From an uncultured Clostridia bacterium (GTDB lineage: Bacteria; Bacillota; Clostridia; Oscillospirales; Oscillospiraceae): DNA of 17,032 nt. Positions 13,231 through 17,032 of this stretch are shown one piece after another (the stretch's first letter is position 1; each line of letters opens with the position of its first letter). The position numbers were made by a program, and so were the translations under genes. The stretch is from NCBI GenBank assembly GCA_947383645.1, contig CANDEH010000048.1:1-17032 (forward strand), in the 5' to 3' direction. The notes under the pieces were generated by a model. It saw only the letters and a list, made by a program, of their open reading frames with translations, had not been told where the DNA came from and ran no database searches.

Positions 13231-15132
13231 ATGGTAGATATTGCGATCAGTAACGTTGTCAAGTCCTTTGAGATTGGCAGCAACATATTGCACGGCCTGA
13301 CCTTTCAGATTCAGGCCGGGGAGCGGGTGGGGCTTTTAGGGCGCAACGGCGCGGGCAAGACCACCCTCTTCAAGATTCTCACCGGGGAGCTCCGCTGTGA
13401 CAGCGGGGAGGTGATGATCGCCCGGAACAGGCGGGTGGGGCTCATCTCCCAGATCCCCGTCTATCCGGCGGGATACACCGTGGAGGACGTGCTGCACACC
13501 GCCTTCGCCCGGCACCAGTCCCTTTTAGCGGAGATGGATCGGCTCACCGCCGCCATGGCCGCCGGGGACAGCAGCGCCGAGACCCTCCGGCGGTACGGGG
13601 AGCTCTCGGCCAAGTTTGAGGGCATCGGCGGTTACGACACGGACACGGCGGTGAACAAGGTGGCCAATGGCCTCTCCATCCCGCCGGAGATGCGGTCTCA
13701 GCCCTTCGACAGCCTCTCCGGCGGGGAGAAAACACGGGTGAATCTGGGGCGGCTTATTTTGGAGGATACGGATATCCTCCTGCTGGACGAGCCCACCAAC
13801 CACCTGGACCTCCACGCCACCGAGTGGCTGGAGGGGTATGTGAGCCGGTTTAAGGGCACCGTGGTGGCCATCAGCCACGACCGGTACTTTCTGGACCGGA
13901 CGGTGACCCGGGTCATCGAGATTCTGGACGGCAAGGCGGAGTTCTATCCGGGGAACTACAGCTTCTACGCCGTGGAGAAGGAGCGCCGCTATTTGGAGCG
14001 GATGCGCCAGTACGAGAAGGCGGAGGCCCAGATCGCCCACCTGGAGAAGTCGGCGGAGCAGCTTCGGCTGTGGGCCTTTCAGGGGATGGACAAGACCTAC
14101 CGCCGGGCGGTGTCCATGGAGCGCCGGATTGAGCGGATCCGCCAGTCCCAGGTGGGCCGGCCCACCAAGGCCAGGGCCCTCACCGCCCGGTTCGGCGAGG
14201 CGGAGTTCTTCGGCGACGAGGTGCTGCACCTCAGAGGGATCGGCAAGTCCTTCGACGGGCGGAAGCTCTTTGACGACGTGTCGCTGCTGGTGGAGGGGGG
14301 CGAGCGGATCGCCCTTCTGGGAGACAATGGCACGGGAAAGTCCACGCTGTTGAAGATCCTCATGGACGAGGAGAGCCCCGACGCCGGGCGGGTGAAGTAC
14401 GGCCCCTCGGTGCGCACCGCCTACCTGCCCCAGATCATCCGGTTTGACGACCCCTCCCGAAGTCTGGTGGACACCATGCTCTACGCCAAGCGGGGGCTCT
14501 CCACACAGGGGGCTCGGGACCGGCTGGCCGCCTTTCAGTTTCGGGGGGAGGACGTGTTCAAGCCGGTGTCCGTCCTCTCCGGCGGGGAGCAGAGCCGCTT
14601 GAGGCTCTGTATGCTCATGGATGAGGAGATCAACTTCCTCATTCTGGACGAGCCCACCAACCATTTGGACATCGCCAGCCGGGAGTGGATTGAGGAGGCG
14701 GTGGAGGCCTATGAGGGGACGCTGCTCTTTGTCAGCCACGACCGGTACTTCATCAACCGCTTCGCCACCCGGGTGTGGGAGCTCTCCGACGGGAAGATTA
14801 CCGACTATCCGGTGCCCTTTCAGCGGTACCGGGAGATCAAGGAGCAGGAGCGGAGCCAGCAAAAGCCCGCCCCGAAACCCGCGCCGGATAAGCCCAGGGC
14901 CGCCGCCAAGGGGAACAAGGCCCAGCAGGCCGCCCGGAAGCAGCTGACCATCTGCCAGCGGGAGATCGAGAAGCTGGAGGAGGCCATTCGGCAGAAGGAG
15001 GCGGAGCTGGAGGAGAACGCCTGCGACTATGAGAAGTACAGCGTTCTCTACAGCGAGAAGGAGGCCATGGACGAGGAGCTTTTGTCGCTGATGGAGCGCT
15101 GGGAGCAGCTCAGCGAGGAGGCGGGGGAGTGA
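13231..15132 (+). CDS. ABC-F family ATP-binding protein (YdiF/Uup-like)
   Basis: A 633-residue soluble protein with two ABC domains and no membrane segment; AAAAGGA lies 7 bases before ATG 13231. First domain: Walker A GRNGAGKT (37-44), signature LSGGE (162-166), Walker B ILLLDEPTNHLD (182-193), switch H216. The linker (about 245-320) is charged and helical, the P-site tRNA-interaction motif of the family. Second domain: GDNGTGKS (364-371), LSGGE (449-453), ILDEPTNHLD (471-480), H503. A Lys/Pro/Ala spacer (540-570) is followed by a coiled coil (571-632), as in YdiF/Uup proteins. ABC-F proteins act on the ribosome to relieve stalling, and some give ribosomal antibiotic resistance. This one looks like the housekeeping branch, but resistance cannot be excluded. 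Confidence 0.93.
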   Translation: MVDIAISNVVKSFEIGSNILHGLTFQIQAGERVGLLGRNGAGKTTLFKILTGELRCDSGEVMIARNRRVGLISQIPVYPAGYTVEDVLHTAFARHQSLLAEMDRLTAAMAAGDSSAETLRRYGELSAKFEGIGGYDTDTAVNKVANGLSIPPEMRSQPFDSLSGGEKTRVNLGRLILEDTDILLLDEPTNHLDLHATEWLEGYVSRFKGTVVAISHDRYFLDRTVTRVIEILDGKAEFYPGNYSFYAVEKERRYLERMRQYEKAEAQIAHLEKSAEQLRLWAFQGMDKTYRRAVSMERRIERIRQSQVGRPTKARALTARFGEAEFFGDEVLHLRGIGKSFDGRKLFDDVSLLVEGGERIALLGDNGTGKSTLLKILMDEESPDAGRVKYGPSVRTAYLPQIIRFDDPSRSLVDTMLYAKRGLSTQGARDRLAAFQFRGEDVFKPVSVLSGGEQSRLRLCMLMDEEINFLILDEPTNHLDIASREWIEEAVEAYEGTLLFVSHDRYFINRFATRVWELSDGKITDYPVPFQRYREIKEQERSQQKPAPKPAPDKPRAAAKGNKAQQAARKQLTICQREIEKLEEAIRQKEAELEENACDYEKYSVLYSEKEAMDEELLSLMERWEQLSEEAGE

Positions 15133-15872
15133 GGCGGCGCTGGATTGTTCTGGCGGCGCTGTGCGCCCTTCTGGGCGTCCTGATGCGGTACGTGTATACG
15201 GCGGTGCGCTTTACCGGGTTCCTCTGCCTCTGCGCCGCGCCGGTGGCGCTGCTGTGGGGATTTCTCGACGCGCGGCGGGAGCGGCGGTGGGCGAAAATTG
15301 CCCGATACGTTTTAGCGTTGCTCTTAGCGGCTGGGTTTGGCCTCTTTGCCGTGCTGGAGGTCCAGGTGATCGCCGGGGGGCGCACCGACGATGAGACCCC
15401 CGTGGAGGCGGTGGTGATCCTGGGGGCCGGGGTCAACGGTACCCGGCCGTCGCTGAGCTTGCAGGTGCGCCTGGAGGCGGCGCTTCTATACATTGCGGAC
15501 AGGCCGGACATTCCCATTGTAGTCTCCGGGGCCAGAGGCGGCGGGGAGAGCATCTCCGAGGCGGTTTGCATGGCAGACTGGCTCGTCGATCACGGCGTGG
15601 ACCCGGGGCGGGTCCACCTGGAGGAGCAGGCCCGGAGTACGGCGGAGAATGTCCGCTATGCCAGGGCGGTGCTGTCGGACCTGGGAATTGATTCCGGCGC
15701 GCCGGTGGCGGTGGTCACCGCCGACTACCATTTGTACCGGGCGTCCCTCTACTGGGACGATGCGGGGTTCGTGCCGGTGGCGGCCCACATGCCATCGCGG
15801 TTTCTGCCGCTGACTGTCAACTACTACATCCGGGAGGCCTTCGGCGTGGCCCACCTCCTGGTACTGGAATGA
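15129..15872 (+). CDS. DUF218/YdcF-like membrane protein
   Basis: A 247-residue protein whose GTG start overlaps the ABC-F stop by 4 bases (GTGA); the GGAGGCGGGGGA just upstream supplies the ribosome site. Three probable TM helices (about 5-23, 27-46, 59-80) anchor a DUF218 domain (about 93-220) with AVVILGAGVNGTRPSLSLQVRLEAAL (position 94 on), VVSGARGGGESISEA (131-145), LEEQARSTAENVRYA (164-178) and TADYHLYRA (197-205), all family hallmarks. Members include the SanA/YdcF group, linked to envelope permeability and wall integrity, with the biochemical role unproven. Its place after ddl-murF fits an envelope function, by inference. Confidence 0.88.
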   Translation: MRRRWIVLAALCALLGVLMRYVYTAVRFTGFLCLCAAPVALLWGFLDARRERRWAKIARYVLALLLAAGFGLFAVLEVQVIAGGRTDDETPVEAVVILGAGVNGTRPSLSLQVRLEAALLYIADRPDIPIVVSGARGGGESISEAVCMADWLVDHGVDPGRVHLEEQARSTAENVRYARAVLSDLGIDSGAPVAVVTADYHLYRASLYWDDAGFVPVAAHMPSRFLPLTVNYYIREAFGVAHLLVLE

Positions 15873-15884
15873 AGGAGGGCTGTT

Positions 15885-16409
15885 ATGCCAAGGATTCTCT
15901 GCGTATACTACTCCCGCACGGGGAAGACGAAACGGACCATGGAGAAGGTGGCCCAGGCGCTGAACGCCGAGCTCATCGAGATCAGCGACGGGGTGAACCG
16001 GAGGGGGGCTGTGGGCTGCCTCCGGTCCTGCCTGGACGCAGTGCGCAAGTCCACCCGGTTTTTAGAGGAGTTCAAGCCCAGCGCGCCGGTGCGCAAGTAC
16101 GACGCGGTGGTTGTGGGCACCCCCATCTGGGCGGGGCGGTGCAGCAGCATCGTCCGGGAGTTTTTGAAGAAGTACGGCCGGGACTGCCGGCAGATCGCCT
16201 ACGTGGTCACCCGGGGCATGGAGGAGAACCGGCAGGAGGCGGTGTTCCAGCAGATGGACCTGTACACCGCCCGTCCCCACCTGTGCGCGGTGTCGCTGAA
16301 GGCGGACTGCGCCGGGGAGGACTTCTGGCGGGAGGAGTTTTTGCGGGAGTTTGAGACGAAACTTGCCGAGCAAGGAGCGAAACATGCTGTCAAAGCTGAA
16401 GGGAATTGA
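15885..16409 (+). CDS. Small flavodoxin-family protein
   Basis: A 174-residue protein; ATG 15885 follows AAGGAGG (15872-15878). The FMN phosphate-binding loop is YYSRTGKTKRT (8-18), close to the S/T-x-T-G-x-T signature. GTPIWAGRCSSIVREFL (78-94) is the second conserved flavin-contact segment, and AYVVTRGMEE (105-114) the third strand region. It should bind FMN and serve as an electron carrier or quinone/flavin reductase in the cytoplasm; the partner is not identifiable. Its last 26 bases overlap the start of prfA in another frame, so the two are probably translationally coupled. No Fe-S motif is evident. Confidence 0.85.
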   Translation: MPRILCVYYSRTGKTKRTMEKVAQALNAELIEISDGVNRRGAVGCLRSCLDAVRKSTRFLEEFKPSAPVRKYDAVVVGTPIWAGRCSSIVREFLKKYGRDCRQIAYVVTRGMEENRQEAVFQQMDLYTARPHLCAVSLKADCAGEDFWREEFLREFETKLAEQGAKHAVKAEGN

Positions 16410-17032
16410 GCAGCGCCTGGACGCAGTGGAGACGCAGCTGGCCGACCCGTCGGTGTACAGCGACCCGGCCCTCCTCAAGAAGCTGCGTTTGGAGCAGAAG
16501 GACCTGACGCCTGTGGTGGAGGCCTACCGGGCCTACTGCCGCTCGGAGCGGGCCATGGCGGAGGCGGAGGAGCTTTTAAGCGACCCGGAGCTCCGGGACA
16601 TGGCCGCCGAGGAGTACGTCTCGGCCCGCGCGGATCGGGAGCGCCTGGAGGGGGAGCTGCGGATTCTCCTCCTCCCCCGGGACCCCAACGACAGCCGGAA
16701 CGTGATTATGGAGATCCGGGGCGGCGTGGGCGGCGAGGAGGCCATGCTCTTCGCCGCGGACCTGCTGCGGATGTACACCATGTACGCCGAGCGGCGGGGC
16801 TGGAAGATTGAGATTGTCAGCGCCAACGAGACGGAGCTGGGGGGCATCAAGGAGGTCAGTCTCCTCATCGAGGGGGAGGGGGCCTGGTCCCGGCTGAAGT
16901 TTGAGAGCGGCGCCCACCGGGTCCAGCGGGTGCCGGTGACCGAGAGCAGCGGCCGCATCCAGACCAGCGCCGCCACAGTGGCGGTGCTGCCGGAGGCGGA
17001 GGAGGTGGAGTTCACCATCGACCCCAGGGATC
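16384..17032 (+). CDS. prfA: Peptide chain release factor 1 (partial, 5' part)
   Basis: Frame open from ATG 16384 (AAGGAG at 16372-16377) to the window end: 216 residues of an expected ~355. The helical N-terminal domain (about 1-100) is followed by PRDPNDSRNVIMEIRGG (98-114) and VGGEEAMLFAADLLRMYTMY (115-134). NETELGGIKEVSLLIEGEGA (148-167) and ESGAHRVQRVPVTESSGR (174-191) are strong RF1 signatures. It recognises UAA/UAG and triggers peptide release; the catalytic GGQ loop would fall just past the edge. RF1 is preferred over RF2 because of the GGIKEV segment and the N-terminus. The next residues read RIQTS where RF1 normally has RIHTS, a small departure. Confidence 0.93.
   Translation, partial: MLSKLKGIEQRLDAVETQLADPSVYSDPALLKKLRLEQKDLTPVVEAYRAYCRSERAMAEAEELLSDPELRDMAAEEYVSARADRERLEGELRILLLPRDPNDSRNVIMEIRGGVGGEEAMLFAADLLRMYTMYAERRGWKIEIVSANETELGGIKEVSLLIEGEGAWSRLKFESGAHRVQRVPVTESSGRIQTSAATVAVLPEAEEVEFTIDPRD

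Noticed and set aside
13525..14862. 445-codon open frame on the minus strand
   Set aside because: Antisense shadow of the ABC-F gene, which has all ABC motifs; the minus frame has low-complexity His/Leu/Gly/Pro composition.
1..17032. CRISPR array, tRNA or rRNA genes, prophage or complete transposon
   Set aside because: No regularly spaced repeats, no tRNA-like cloverleaf or rRNA sequence noticed by eye, and no phage or complete transposase genes. A covariance-model scan was not possible here.

Overview
The window is GC-rich, with codons ending mostly in G or C, strong AAGGAGG-type ribosome sites and tightly packed, overlapping genes. Clostridial protein families are present: an FtsX-type permease starting MTWPFEN, a SprA-like HExxH protein, and a ddl-murF to prfA housekeeping run. 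This points to a gut-type Gram-positive Clostridia, most likely the high-GC Oscillospiraceae (Flavonifractor/Oscillibacter-like). That placement is inference from composition and gene content, not a database match. Almost all genes are on the + strand.

Region 1 (1-3421) is a compact gene run: the 3' end of an unrecognised gene, a lactate/malate dehydrogenase-like protein with an unusual ~110-residue N-terminal extension, a GNAT acetyltransferase, a two-part flavodoxin-fold oxidoreductase, and an 83-residue unknown. It ends in a decayed stretch (3422-3866) holding a 47-codon ORF fragment, a stem-loop and the promoter of the next operon.

Region 2 (3867-8838) is a sensing/transport module: an OmpR-family response regulator, a two-TM histidine kinase with almost no extracellular loop, an ABC ATPase and a large duplicated FtsX-type permease. 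Between kinase and ATPase lie two direct-repeat pairs, each with an 11-bp period, placed upstream of and over a plausible -35; this is a good candidate operator for the regulator. Directly after the permease is the start of a second, similar permease (same MTWPFEN N-terminus and an intact ribosome site), cut off after 24 codons.

Region 3 (8839-9524) is a scar: a truncated IS transposase N-terminus and a Cys-rich small ORF, both on the minus strand. It probably marks the event that removed the second permease. Region 4 (9453-10408) is a self-contained unit: a strong promoter, a SprA-related putative metalloprotease with HEMEH and two CxxC pairs, and a near-perfect terminator.

Region 5 (10563-17032) is a cell-wall and translation run: ddl, murF, an ABC-F protein, a DUF218/YdcF-like membrane protein, a small flavodoxin and the start of prfA (release factor 1), which runs off the window just before its GGQ loop. 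Ddl makes D-Ala-D-Ala and MurF attaches it to the UDP-MurNAc tripeptide, so the first two genes are consecutive steps of peptidoglycan precursor synthesis.

No tRNA, rRNA, CRISPR array or complete mobile element was seen. The most noteworthy items are the operator plus loopless-kinase transporter module with its broken second permease, the dehydrogenase/flavoprotein cluster of unknown substrate, and the SprA-like unit.
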